64,000 nucleotides of DNA from Eudromia elegans. Its lineage: Eukaryota; Chordata; Aves; Tinamiformes; Tinamidae. The position numbers and the translations under genes are program-made. Below the pieces are notes generated by a model. The model ran no database searches. It was not told where the DNA came from and worked only from the letters and a program-made list of their open reading frames with translations. The DNA is taken from the NCBI GenBank assembly GCA_003342815.1, contig PTEX01000163.1:481714-545713 (forward strand), written 5' to 3'. Positions 11,660-26,100 of this stretch are shown one piece after another (the stretch's first letter is position 1; each line of letters opens with the position of its first letter).

Positions 11660-14600
11660 CTTGCATTGTTTTCCTTGCATGTTGGCTATCCAGTACTTTC
11701 CAGCTAAGCTGATTCCAAATTAGTGAAGAATAATGCGTTTTTATTTCACACTATAAAATTGTTACTGGAGTGAGTTATTATCTTGACCTCTAGAGCAATT
11801 CACATGAAAAAAAAATATGCAAGGGAAGAAGACATATCATTCAACTGTCTCCTAGTGTACATTAACACTTCGTGCAGTTCCCTTTCAAGTTATATTCAAC
11901 TAACTATACCTTTCCCCTTAAAAGCAACAAGTTCATTTTTTACAACTCTTGTAATTGTTAATGTACAGGTATGCATATGAACTAAGCTGCTTCAAATAAA
12001 AACATTCAATGCATTTCACATTTAATATTTTCATTTCATAATTCAAAGAGACACATGCATTTTCAACATAATTCATGGGATTTTACTTAAATACTTTATC
12101 ATATTACATGACTAGGAAGTAAGTAAAAAAAAAGGAAAGAAAAACAGAAGAAAGTAGACATTGATAAAAAAATACAATGCATGAGAAGCTCAAAACTGTG
12201 GACTGAATTTTAACACCAACGTCATCTATTACCCTCATATATCAGTTAGGATCTGATTCTCAGAGGGCTTAAAGATTCAAATTAACTGCAAAAGGCATCA
12301 AGTGCATTAGAGACTCCCTATTAGTGTTCCTACCTCCTCTATGAAATGAGGATTAAAGCACTTCCTATTTCACATCAGTGCTGCATGGACAGAAACCTCA
12401 AAGGTTAGGAGATTCAAACATGATATTAAGAGTGTTCAAACAGACTGCCGGAGGCACTTTTACACAAATCCTTCCACTCTTCCTTCAGTTTGTTTCTTTA
12501 AGGACAACATCATTATATTTGCTACTTTTTGTAGCTAATGAAGACATTTTTACTTGCCATAAATTAACAACACATTTTGACTTCAAATCTATGTGTACCA
12601 CGCAAGTGTTTTCTTTCCTAGCTCCTTTAGCTACTCAACACACATAGCTAACACTGCAGAACCATGAAAGGTGGTTTTGCATAAGTGGCACATAGGTTCT
12701 TTTTCATCTATTAAACAACAGTAGAAATCTCTGAGTTCAATTAGGTTATACTGTCATTCTGAATAGAAAGGGAGGGCATGAGGAAACAAGCATGTTATTG
12801 GAGTGTCACCTACTGGCAAAATCTATTTCTGCACAATTTCTAGAGTTTAGAGAAAATTTACTTCGAGAAAATGTACGTTGCAGTGTCTGAAATTCCATCA
12901 TCCTACATAAGATGCAATGTGCTGTGAAGAACCATGGTCACAATTACAATTAACTTTTTCTTTATAAAAATAAATGTTAGAATTATTTTCAGAAAGATTC
13001 ACTTTTGCAAGAACAGGATCAATTAGAGTAAAATTGACAAAAAGCATAATGAACAGGTTCATCAAAAAATTTAAAAAAAAAAATCTAAGTTTAATAGTAG
13101 ATGAAGGGAACAGAAAAGAGGAGAGACACGGAACAACAAAAACCACTTTGCTCTCCCATGCACTGATCCAAGCTCACTGGTAGTTTACACAGTATACAGA
13201 ATTCACTTAGAAAAGAAAAAATGATCATTTGAAACATTAAATTCACACTAAACATTACTCTCTAGCTGAGAGCATTACTTTTTTTTTTGCCCTCACAGCA
13301 AAGCACAATAATAATTTACATATTATTCCTATCCAAAAGGCCAGAAAGCAGAGCAGGAACCTTAAGAATATGTAATATAACATAATCTTCAAATAATCAA
13401 CTAAACTCAAATCAAGAATTTGAGGGACTATAATCAATGCTCATATATCTGTGTCCCCATATACCATTTTGTCTACTGAAATCAAATCTATATTATTTTT
13501 TAAAATACAAAAGGACTCAAAAATCTTAAACTGATTTTCTATCATTATAAAATATATGCTCTGAGGATTTCTGGAAAACATTGTTATGTTGAAGCTCCTT
13601 GCTTTTCATTCAGAGTATACATTTTTATTTTAAACCTAAATTAATCAAATCTCTCAGATGCAGCCTATAACCCACATATTTTACAAATTCGATACTGCAT
13701 TTCCTCTAAGTTTTCATTATATAGCAATTCATATTTCAAAAAATACCATTTCCTCTAGTATTTTGTTTGGCTACGTTTTACATCAGTAAGTAATTAAGTT
13801 TCATCTTCCTTTTAACAGCACATTAAATCTCAACTCTAAAATACTCAGAGTCACTCATACACCAATACAACTTCTATGAATCTTCCCCTAAAGAAGCAAA
13901 CCAGGTTATACAGGGTTGCCCTCCTGCATAAAGTGACTCATGGATGATTTTGCAGAACCCAGATTGAGTAACACCGTTGCAATACTAGTCACTAGAACAA
14001 GAAACAGGTGAAGAGATGAACTAATACAGCTTGTTAGAGGTACCTCGCTACTTGTGTGCGTGCAACTGCGCACTCGTTATTGCACAGAACAAGTCACAAC
14101 ACCTACCTCTTCTCACAGCAGCTTCTTACTAAGACAGACAATGTCATTCTGTAGTACAGCAACGTGTGCCCTTTTAGTTGAGAAGAGTTACCAATAATGT
14201 CATTTCTCATCACTTCACTCACAATTCTTGCAATCTTTCCCTCATGCAGTCCTGAATGACATGATGACCTCAGTTTTGTTTTTAATAAAACAATGAAGTT
14301 TCAAGTTTCCACACACGCAGAGTAGAAGGGTGAAAACAACACTGAACAATTAAAAACCAAAAGGCAAGTAGTGCAGCGAAGTACAGCAACTTTTTAAAAG
14401 TACTTTGAAAGAATATTTATTAATTTTGTTGTGCACAGCTCTAAGTATTTGAATGCTGAGCAAATGAAAAAAGCAGAAGAGAAGTTGCATACTCTACGGT
14501 TGGCCCTGAGTCTGTTTGCTAAACTGCATATTTGATTTTTTTTTTCCTTTTTCTTAAAAAATAACAGAAAATACAACTGCTGCTTCACCTGTGCCTTTTC

Positions 14601-14740
14601 CTCTCCAATTTCCAAAGGAGCAGGTCCTAAGTTAGCACTCAGAAGAGTCTCACACAGTGACATCACAAGGTGTTATTTGCTCTAGATACAAGTTATTGTA
14701 CCAATACACACTGCCATAATAAAAAAAAGGATGCAAGTAG
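11660..14740. other. gene-free AT-rich stretch right of S100G
   Basis: AT-rich sequence with no recognised coding or mobile element. It is presumably still within the large CTPS2 intron. Confidence 0.6.
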
Positions 14741-15007
14741 GACACACCTCTACAACTACCTGAACGGAGGTTGTAGTGAGGCAGGGGTCGATCTCTTCCC
14801 CAGAATACCTACTGATAAAACAAGAGGAAATGGCCTCAAGTATTGGAACAGTATGCCCAGGGAAGTGGTACACTCACCGTCCCCGGTAGTGTTCAAAAAA
14901 TGTGTAGGCGAGGTACTTATGGACATGGTTTAGCAGGCAGGGTGGGGTTGGGACCAAGGTTGGACTCAATGATTTTGAAGGTCTTTTCCAACCACAATGA
15001 TTCTGTG
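14741..15007 (+). mobile_element. CR1 LINE fragment, 3' end, internally deleted
   Basis: CR1 tail with ggaggttgtagtgaggc near its start and aaggtcttttccaacca before gattctgtga at the end. Compared with remembered CR1 sequences, roughly 60-70 bp are missing between ggcctcaag and tattggaaca. It belongs to a different, probably older, subfamily from the copies at 585 and 41085. Confidence 0.85.
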
Positions 15008-15639
15008 ACTGGAGCGAAGATGCTCCCATGTTCCAGTCTTCAGGAGTGAGGTTCACTCCCTAAATGCAGAGCTCTACATCTCAGTTAGCTACTACAGGCA
15101 ACCTTTAGAGCAAATGGAGAGGAACCAGCACTTTCGCAGGGTGATTCATCCCTTTCTGAACAAGGCCTCTAAAATACATCAGCTGAGTCTGTCGTGAAAG
15201 GACAACCAGTTGAAATGGAGTCATGGGAAGTTAAACAAGATGTATCCCACTTTCAGGGACCTGAAAATTAAAAGCCTAATTTACATCACACAGAAGCCCA
15301 TTTCCACTAGGCAGTAAAGAGAGCTCAAAATTGAATGAACTGTTGTCTGCAGGTATTTTTCTCTTCACCTATTAACAAGGGGACCAATATGCCTAATTTC
15401 AGCAACCTGCTTTCACAGCCAGAAGTGAGGAAGTGCTAATTCAAGGACAACTGATTTTTATTACAATTTAACAGCAGAAGCTCTCTGCAATTATAAAAGG
15501 TCACAATAAATAATGTGAGGGCAACCATGAGCTCAAATTGCCAATTTAGTGATCCAAATTGGATCCAAACATCTTTCAAAGAAATTAATGCTGATTCAGA
15601 CTCACAGCTAGCAAGCTCTATCAGTTGTTCAAAGGACTT

Positions 15640-15675
15640 TAAAAAAAAAAAAAAAAACACATCAAAAAAAAAATT

Positions 15676-15755
<80 letters not shown>
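15640..15755. repeat. A-rich tract including (A)79
   Basis: A-rich from 15640, with the pure run 15677-15755 of 79 A. The preceding 150 bp show no recognisable element. Confidence 0.97.
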
Positions 15756-15758
<3 letters not shown>

Positions 15759-17105
15759 CAAATATCTTTAATAAATGTAGATGTCACTTTTTATTTAGTG
15801 GGTGAAATATGCCAAAAGGAATAAACATATGGTGGTATTGACAGAAGAAGTGCTATTCTCTCCTACACAGGAACAGTGAAATAATATCTTGTGCACCTAA
15901 GTAACATCCTGTGGCACAAAAAAACACTATAGCCAAAGAAGTCCCAGAGTCAGCTTTCTGTCCTAAGCTTTCTGCTACTCAAAAATTTGCAGTAGATTTT
16001 CAAAATTTTCCATATTTTACAATATATTGGTATTAACAAGATGATCCTTTCAAGGAAAAGGTGTGTTCTCATACTGGAGAATGGCAAAGAAAAAAACCTA
16101 TTCCAATACTAAAACCACTTGGATACTAAAACCATTTGGAATCAAATATAAGTTTTTGTCCCTCTGAGAACATTTCCAAACCCCACTAAGTTTTAGCTAT
16201 ATGTCTCAAACTGACTAAAACTCTGAAGGCCTCTAATTTACCTTCAAGTTCACACCAGATTCTCTCTCCTACTTTGCATAAAAATACATCGAAAAAACAT
16301 TGGCAAACAGCTCAAATGCTTTAAAACTCTTCTACTTGCACTTTGCAAACTAAGCAGATGAAATCCAAACCTACTTTCAACTCCCAAAAATTTATTTGAA
16401 GAAAACCGATACAGAAACAATAGTTTCTGATGAACAATCCATTAATTAATCACTGAAACAGAGGCTTACATCTTATATTAAGACTACCTCATTTCTCACA
16501 TGAAGTTTTCTGTTCTTTTTCATTTTCTCAAAAACTCTTACAGATCATTTGCACGTTTTACCACTATAAGAATGCTGTATCATGCTCTCCTGAATTAGGT
16601 AACGTCTAGAAAAGCTCCAGTATACAATTCCACCACTAGCATGCCACACAGAGAACCCTATATCATTGAGATTTTTCTCAAAAAGACTATATGCAACACA
16701 TAAAATGTGGACCAGAAAATACTACTTATCTATATAAAGGAAATAGAAATTTTTTTCAATAACTTTCTGCATCTCTGCCTTACACTTTCCAACTTCCCTT
16801 TATATTTAATTCCCTAGTAAAGCCAGCCTAATCATTATTCTCTACTCCCAAGACCCATCTACAATCAAGTAAGTTACTACAAAAATTACAAGAACAAAAC
16901 TATGGCAAACTCTAGATCTGAACAAGTGAAGGCAAGGGGCTATGCCAAAGAAGGCACCTTATAAACACAAGTGAATAAGGACAGTGGACATCTCTTCAAG
17001 GTCATTACACATAAAATACCCAGGCAGTCTTTAATTTACAGAAATAACTTCCTTTTAATACAAGAATATAGTCACAAAACATGCAGGAGGAAAATCAGTA
17101 CTTAC
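15756..17105. other. gene-free stretch before the last visible CTPS2 exon
   Basis: AT-rich, no CTPS2 exon and no repeat recognised. It is the start, in CTPS2 sense, of the intron of at least 17 kb. Confidence 0.6.
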
Positions 17106-17149
17106 AACAGGTTTTTTTGTGTCAGGGTCAAATTCTGTAGAATTTGCAT
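17106..17149 (-). CDS. CTPS2: CTPS2 exon, residues 418-432 (last one in window)
   Basis: 44 nt, acceptor tgtttcag, donor gtaagt. It encodes [15 protein letters not shown] and ends in phase 0. The next expected exon (IDMPEHNPG...) was looked for by eye on the - strand from 17100 down to 1 and not found, so the following intron is at least 17 kb. Confidence 0.88.
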
Positions 17150-20100
17150 CTGAAACACAAATTCAAAACAAACACAGTGTATTTCCACTGTCCTGCAGGC
17201 ATTACAGACTCATCAGAATAGCATATGTGGCATTTTAGGATTTGTGTATATTACAGCTACACCCTCACAAGTGGAAGCATTAAACACGATGCAGCTCTCA
17301 TGAAGCAACCACAGGGAATATATGATCTGCAACTGCTTTGGTTTGGCAGCTTCAACCAGCGAAAAAATGCAAAGGCAAGTAAGCAAATCCCATCTCACTT
17401 TACTCAACACCTCCCACATGCTCCAAGGAAAGATTATAGAGGTTAACACATTTCATGAATGAGACAAAAGTGCAAATTTCAGGCAACGTGCACAACAGAA
17501 GTCACTATTCTTTTATACAGAAAGGCAATTTGGGCTGCTTATTTCTTGCAACAGGGCCATTTTGAGCTAAGTATTTCATGTTCATAAGACCTATATACTA
17601 AATTGATTTAGTATATGACTAATAGATATACATTGCAAACACAGAATCAAATCTCTTCTAAGCAAATCATATCCATACTGACATGCAGACCTTACCTTTC
17701 CAGTTCAAACAGTTCCTTGCAAACTCCACAACTGCTAGTTGCATTCCTAAGCAAACTCCTGCAACAGGAAACAAACCCCTCAAAATTTAACAAGATCAAC
17801 AGCTGGACTGATAAAGTATTCACCATTACGTCTTAAACTTGACTTCTTATTTAGAAATCTTAGTATCCAGAGTCTACACCCAACATTTCCAAAAAGTTGA
17901 AACAAGAAAAATGTTTGACCAAAGTAAAATCCACACTTGGAAAAATTTGGATGTGATATATTGTGAATATACATGGCATAATTATGTGCTTTAAGCCCTT
18001 TGAGGAAATATTGGGGTTTCTTTTCTTCCAATCAATTTTAGCTATGATTATTGTGAAACTAACTAAAAGCCAAAAGTCTCAGTATATACAAATTCAAATT
18101 TTGCTTTGGCAACTAGCTAAAGTAGTGACTATTACTCATAGAACTGTAAGGAATCTAAAGCAGTAATCAAGCTTTCGAGCAATTTATGCAAACAACACAG
18201 TTCATAGACCAAATGGATACTTTGGACATTCACCATTCACCATCACTAAATCAACACAAACTATTTAATATGAAAAACGTGCCAACAGAGATCTATATTT
18301 TGTGTACATTGATTACTAACTGTAATGATGCTAATTTTATTATTTTGAGATGGAATAAAACATCAAATAAAGCCTTTGGGGAATGCAAAATGTTTTTCTC
18401 CCTTCTTTCTCCAGCACAACAGTACACGGCCACAGGCATTGCTTACAAGGCAAATATTCACAACAGGAAACCTATGTCTGCAAGACAGGATCCCTCCCTA
18501 CTATAGTTCATTTTACTCTCTGATCCTGTTATTTAATAAGCATGTTTCTAGCAGATTTGCTTGCTTGCTTTTAACACATATACAGTCTTTTAAACAATCA
18601 GATCAATTAGCTTCCTATACATCTCCAAAATGCATTAATTTCCAACCTTCATTGTCTTACCCAGAAAAGGTTTTTGCTTCGTCCTTGCCCAGGAGATAGC
18701 TTGGAGTTTGCCTTCTGTTCCCCTAATTCCAAATCCTCCTGGGACCAGAATGCCACTGTAATGAGAGTCATAGATAAAGTGACCGGCCGGTAAAATCAAG
18801 CCAGCAAAATAAATCCACGCAAGAAGAAAGATTTTCAGGTTTCAACAAAGCAAGCATAGTGCAAAAAAATACATTCCAGTTCCTCAATTCAACATGGACA
18901 TGCCTTTTTGTATCACCATATGGGACACAGAATTTAAATCTAATTTGAAAATTTCTGTCTATCTTCCCATTCCAGTTCTCATTTGAACAACCTCATTCTT
19001 CACATCAAAATTCACACTGCTTAAATAAACGAGCTATATATTCATCACTTTAGGACTTTAACAGCAAAACCTGACAGTTAATAAGTAAATCTAAATAAAT
19101 GAATTTTGCTATCTGATAACAACATCTCTTTACATATATAAACTGAAATTCTGATAATTGTAACACCCAGAAGAATAAGTTTGCCAAGTGTTACAAGCAT
19201 TTACGAATCTAAACATTAGGTTAATCTAACTGCTTTTTACTGCAATTCAAGTTGACAAAGAAAAATTATTGACGAATAACCTGCACTCTAAAGAAAGCAT
19301 TTTGCTTAGTTATCTAAAACACTGCAGTTTGTCTAAAGAGATTAAAATGGCTTTTGAGAATACAGTCTGATACTAATTTGCCATGTCTGATGCTTATCGT
19401 TGCACAAGTCTATCTCCTTCTGTAAGTAACACAAGTTTGGAAGAACTGAGAAATGATCCACTAAAGCATTTTACATCATGTAAAGTGAATCCCTGTCAGT
19501 ATTTGGTAGGTGGAATACTTGACGCCACTTACTCTGCTTTGCACAGCTTTTGCCAGGCCTGGTGATATTTCACTGGGTTCTCAACTTCTGTAGAATGTTC
19601 AAGATCTATCGAGTCTATGTACTAAGAGAAAAATATGCAATAGAACAGTGTATCTTTCCACAGAAAAAGCAGCATCAACTGTATAACCAATTTCTATAGC
19701 ATTAAGAGAAGAAACCCACTATATTTTTCAAGTGATTTTCCAGTAGACATGTAATAACTCCAGCGAGGACCCAGTACTTGCTCTGAGTAGCTGTAGCAAT
19801 CCAGCCCTGCCTCTTCGCATGGGTCTGGAAGGTGCTGCCAGCATCCTACCCTTATTCTAGGACTCACCAGGCAAGCAGACTTGCCAGAGTGCTCTACCAC
19901 TGCCCACACCTACTTCCTATGGAACCAAGGCATCGACTGAAGGATGGCGCTGGCCTTATTCCGACATCCAACTGGGGTGTGGCCAGAGAGTTCAGCTTCA
20001 CAGCTCTTGAATACCACTGTTTATCTAATCTAGACAACCCTAGAATATCTAGCTTGCAAGAAAGGTATGACTAGGAATTAACTCGAAAATATCAACTGTG

Positions 20101-23100
20101 CAGAGGGAGCCAGCCTCATTATATGCTCTACCAGAGATCTTCCATTAATCTTCACTGCCATTAACAAACATGGCTCCAGAGGTACCAACAGAGCAAACGA
20201 CTAGGTGGTTAAGTACTGCACTGAGGACGAAAGATCCCGGTTTGACTCCTGACATGGTCTTTTTTCTTCTGAGACTTATAATTAATAACATCCTGCTGTA
20301 GGCCACCCACTACAAAAAATAAATCATCTGGACTGACAGAACACATTTGTGTGCAGAGAAATGAAACCAAGTAAAAGATTGTGTGAAGTTTTTCTGATAT
20401 GATAGGATTGCCTTCTAGCAAGTTGTTGTTTGGGATTTTTTGTTTGTTTGTTTGTTTATTTTTCCCATACTCCAAAAGATATAAAAATGCAACAGAGCAA
20501 CAACATTCATAAATAATTATTATTCTATACTAACATATAGTTAGTATGGAAAGACTAAAAGGATAGTTTATCATGCTGGGTGGTTGGAGGAAGAAACTAA
20601 TTACACTTAAAATTAATTCCCGTTTCCTTGTCAAACATATTGAGCCAGTACATTTATCACATTTAGGAACATCATACATTTCAGCATTCGGGTATGCAGA
20701 TGCTACACTTGGTGTCTTCCATGCTTTTGCTTAAAAGAGTTTTTTACATATTTTTTTTTCACTGCGCAGTTGCCAATATAAGATCCTATTCAGAATTACA
20801 GAATCACACAGGTTGGAGGGAGCCTCTGGAGTCTAGACTAACTCCCTGCTCAAAGCACGTCAAGTCAGAGCAGGCAGCTCATGGTCATTTCCAGTCAGGA
20901 TGCGAATCTCCAAAGACATCTCCAAAGAATCTCACAGCTTCCCTAAGCATCAGTTCCAAGTTTGACCATCCCTATGATAATTTTTCCCTTTTTATTGAAT
21001 CAGAATTTCTTGTGTTCTTAATTGGGTCTGTTGCTTCTCAGGCTTTTGATGTGCATTTCTGAAAGGTGCTTGACTATGTATCTTCTTCAATAGATATATC
21101 ATATTTTATATATATAAAAATATATTTATATATATGATATATCAGATTATACATAAATTTTATATATATATCTCAGATTTGGGTAGAGACCAAAACCTGC
21201 TGATATTTCCTGCTAAACTGTGGCCTGCAGCTGCCCACTTTGATCGTTTTTTTTTTCCAAATCATGCAGTAATACCATAATAGAACATGTCATTTCTGAT
21301 ACTTTGTGATCACTTATTACTGTATTGCTACCCTAAGTTACTAAAATGTCCTTTGTACCCATTAACTAATACTAACATACACTTCAACAGGGCTTCTCTG
21401 TTGCATACTTGCCAATTGTAGGGACAGAACTCAGCAACAGAAGCAGATAGTTCCCCCAGTAAGACAGCTGGTAACACTTCACATAGATTTGAATGTTCTA
21501 AAGTAAGAGGCAAATTAAGTTGCTAAATAGTCCATCATTTGAGGAGGTATCTTCTTAGAGAAACTAATTTTCTGTCCCAAATATGACGTCATTAGCCACA
21601 AATACCAAATAATGTGTCACACCATGGAGAATCCTGAAATAAAGACACTGGGCTGCTCTTGGAATATTATCTGAAGTTAAGAACAGCAGCAGCAGCTTTG
21701 ACATCATATTTTAAAAATAAACTTAACTGCTTTTTACTTATTTTCTCTTGTCTTTCCTGGGCTGTTCTCACTAACATATGTAGTCTCATTACAACAAATA
21801 AAACATACTCTTGGCAGTAAATAAAAATTTACAGGTAAGGTCTGTTTTTTCATCAGATCCAATGTTAGGTACCCACAGTGTTCTTTTCAGATAAATTTAG
21901 TTCCAAAGCAAAAAAAAACAAACAAACAAACAAACAAAAAAAGAAAGAAATCTCTAAAGACTTCTTAAAAAGTGAAGCAGGTATGGCCATTCTGTATTTA
22001 TCTTCATGCTTCATTTCCTATTTATAATATAAATTAAATCTGCCTCACTGTTGGGAACTAGTACAGCGTATCCAAAACATTCCTGAAAGCAAAAATCAGA
22101 CATATTCTCACCATTAAATCCAGTTTGTGATTAATTGCCAGTGCCGAGTGTTCCAAGGCCTTGAAAACAGATGCATAGCAGTCACTTAGTTTTGTGTACT
22201 TGCCAACAAGAGCTATGGAACACACCTTCAGCAACCTGTCATACCTAATAAAAACAAGTTTTCTAGTTATCACAATAGTTTTCACAAAAAAAGCACTTTA
22301 ACAAAACAATGCTTGTTTTGTCTTTAATCTCACAATATATCTTCTAGAATCTCAAACACACCCATGTTTTTAAGCCCAAAACTTCCTCAGGTGTTGATCA
22401 GCAGCATTCTACCAAACCCAGCAGTTCATTTCAGTTGCTTCACAGGAGCTAAGTGTCTAACAATTGAATTTAAGCACTACTAAAAAGAGAATACCTGTCA
22501 GCCATTTTCTTCCATTTCATTAAAAGATCACTTGGCTGGTCATCAATAGGCAAATTTAACCGCTGTTTAAAATATTTGATGATGCCTTGTTCCTCCAGCA
22601 GAATTGGTACTCGGTAAGTGGAAGAAACATCATGGATAAATATCACCTAAAAAAACAACGTAACACAAAGAAGTTGTCTAAATATTTTTCCACAGAAAAC
22701 ATGCAGTTCATATTTCTTATACTACATGTGTTTTATATTCTACATAGATTGTGCTCTTCACAGACCTTTCTCTGAATGAACAGGACAATACAGCCAACAC
22801 ATAAAGTTCCACTAAATTTACATGGAAAAAGTTACCCTGAAAGTAAAAATCAGTTCTCCTTCCTCAGCCCACCATGGTACAAACACATCTTGTCAAGTCT
22901 AGAACATGCCAGTTTTAATACAAACCTCTGATCCCACAAGAAGAATACTGTAAAAAAAATAGAAAAAGAAAAAAGAGAAGAAAGAAACCTTTCTTCTTCT
23001 CTCAAAAAGATATTTCCTGGGAAAGGAAGAACACAAATGGAACTTCACAAAATAGATCCATCTATATCATAATAAAATCTTCTACAAAGGATTTTTTTTC

Positions 23101-26100
23101 GTGAATTAGATTATGTAATTAAATGACGAAGGTAGCCCATACATGGGTCATTTAATTAAGAACACATATTTATAAATGGTGTCCAAGCTGCCTGCAATTA
23201 AATTCACTGCATTCAGCAAACATGAAACTGTGTAGTTCCAAATCCTGACCGTGAGTGTCCTCTCCCCACTACCTATGAAAAATAAAGGATGCTTTCTTAG
23301 TTACCCTTTACTTATTCTTGTTCATCAAGTAAAGCACGTATATTCGCCTCTCCTCGCATCAACTCAACACCAAAGAAACAGGGCAGCCACAGCTCTCCTG
23401 CAGTGGGAGCTTATACAACTGTTCTTCCAAACTTGGCAGCTACAAACTACCATATTAAGGACAGAATAATTAAAAAGAGCTACCAGCTGCCCCATATTAC
23501 AAGCATTGCTGACCATGGAGATTGTTAAAATCACGAAACAAGCCAAAGACACTGCTTTTACTTCAGTGGTGCATACTTAAAAGTGAGGAGGAAGCCACTC
23601 ACCATCCACTTAACAAAAGTAACCACAAATGCACTTAAAGCAAGTGGATTTTTTTGTCACAGAGGAAGTCAGTGACAAAATAGCATATGGTCCTGGATTA
23701 GTTATGACAGCAAAAAAAAAGGAATAGCAAAGACAAATTAAAAAGCCTGACCTCTCCTGGAGATAATAAATCAGAGTTCTAAACACAAACTAAATCTGCA
23801 GGTTCTTTTCTGCCAGTTTTGAGCATAGCTACAGGAAAAGGACTGATGATGCAACTAATCCTCCAGTTCATAAATATATATATAGAGGTTCATTTTAGGG
23901 AATATTTAGAGATGTGGTCTTTGTACAATTCCAACTACAGGGAAGGCAATCTAGCCAACAGAGCTAGGGGGAAGGGATCTAGCCAACAGAGCTTGAAATT
24001 TATGGAATGTACGATCTCTTCTGGAAAGACTGTTTCAATGGCCAGAAATCCAGAAGCAGCTCATTAATTTTAAGACACAAAGGGTAGGTAAGGACAGCCT
24101 CACAGAATTCCGAAGGCAGTAATTACAAAGAGAAAAAGATAGGGCTTCAACAGAGCATGGCAGCTAGACACAGCATGTCTGTCCACTGGGTCTTACTGTA
24201 ACTCAGGGCATTACACAACACAGTGCTGCTGTGTCTGGAGATCTGAGTGGACCAGACCAGAGCAGGATCAGTGCAGCACTCTGCAGAGATAGATACAACC
24301 GGTTTCTCAGGAAAGCGGTGAGTAGTACAGCTGCTGAGCTTCTACCCTCAAAAGCAGATTTTCGATACAAAGAAAGGCTGTGCATAGAGCTATCCCTTTG
24401 AGAGGAAGCTCTTCTGGAAGCTCAGGTATAATGGGACTCCTGCTACGGCTATGCTGTGGAGGGCAGGTTTCCTCAGAAGCCAGCTCACAGGGGTTATCTC
24501 CTACAGAGAGTAATATACAGATAGGCATGTGGGAAAAGTAACGGCCATACTGTCCTCTACACGTTCTATTCTGGGACCTTACTATAAAAAGATTTATTTC
24601 TTACACATCTCCTGAGAGGTCAATACTGACACAAACCTGAAACATAGCATCAGTGTTAGCATCTATTATCCATTTAACATTATCTGCTACATTAATGGCA
24701 AAGGGCATTTGATTTACCAAAACTAGTATTCAAAGAGTAGATACCTACAGGAATTAATGTCAAAATCATAGATGAATTACAGAAGGATGTATACCATAGA
24801 CATTCTACACATGTTGAAGGACACTAATAGCCTATTACACTTTACTGCACGTTCATGCAGCTATGATGGATCTATGGATATAAGCAAAATCTATAACTTC
24901 AATTACACTTTGTTAATCCATTGTTATGGCCATATAAAATGACTTTCAGAGAGCAACGAACTACAGCTTTCAGCAGTCTATGGAACTGCATGATTTTCAT
25001 TAGATTTATAACAATTAACAACACATTCAAACCCCATTACTTTTATTAATCTTTATAACTTATTAAATAATTACATCATAACACAAAATGTGCTTACACT
25101 ATAATGACTATTTTACGTATAAAATTTTAAACAGTATTTGTATATGAAAGCAAGAGAAAAAATGTAAAAACAACTACATATTAATAAAATAGTCTGAAGT
25201 TGAAAATAGAAACACATATAAATATTTGGATGCTTTCCTACATATATAGTAATTTACAAACTGTTCATTACTGACCTGCTCAGGCTCCACATGGCAAAAC
25301 ATGGAGATCTTTTCCTTCACTGCCATTTCTATAGGCTTGGCACTTCTGCAGACAATCTATCATAACAGAAAGTATAACATAAATAACAAATCTTTTCTAG
25401 GAAAGCCTGTAGAAGATCATCAATAATATTCATGAATATATCATCTCCTTCAGAAATTCTCTGCAAATATACTTTGAGTTCTACTATACATCATAGCACA
25501 CAAATATCTGCTAGCAGGACTAGTAAAGTAAATCAATTATCCCAAGAACACTTGCTCATACTGACCCCCTTTTACTTCTTAATCTTCCTATAGTTTTCTT
25601 TGTAATGTTTCTTTCTTACGCTCTGCTTTTTTGCAGCCATTATTTTAACAGGTCAAGCAGCATTTTAAGTACAATTAATACAATGAATCAAAAAATAATG
25701 ACTTTATCAATTGAACTCAGAGCAACAACATTTAGTTTACATCCATATTTTCTAGCCCTTCAGTACTACAGTGTCTTTTTGGAAATTGTTAATTCATACA
25801 TGATGATCAAAAGGAAGAAAGATAATAATAAAAAACCACTATTTTACAATTTTCTATTTTTTTTCTAGTGTAATTATGCAATTATTCTGTGATTATTTTG
25901 CTGATGGAAATAAAGCTCACGTATTATAAGAATGCACACATTTAAAAAAAAAAAGCTTGTTTGGAGTTTGTTGGAAGGTTTTTTGCATTATCTAACTTTA
26001 GGATCCTAGAAACACTGATCTGCTGTCAGAATGTATCTATAGATTACTTAGCTTCATCATCTGTTTTGAATCCTGCATCAAGTATACGAATTCTCTTAAA

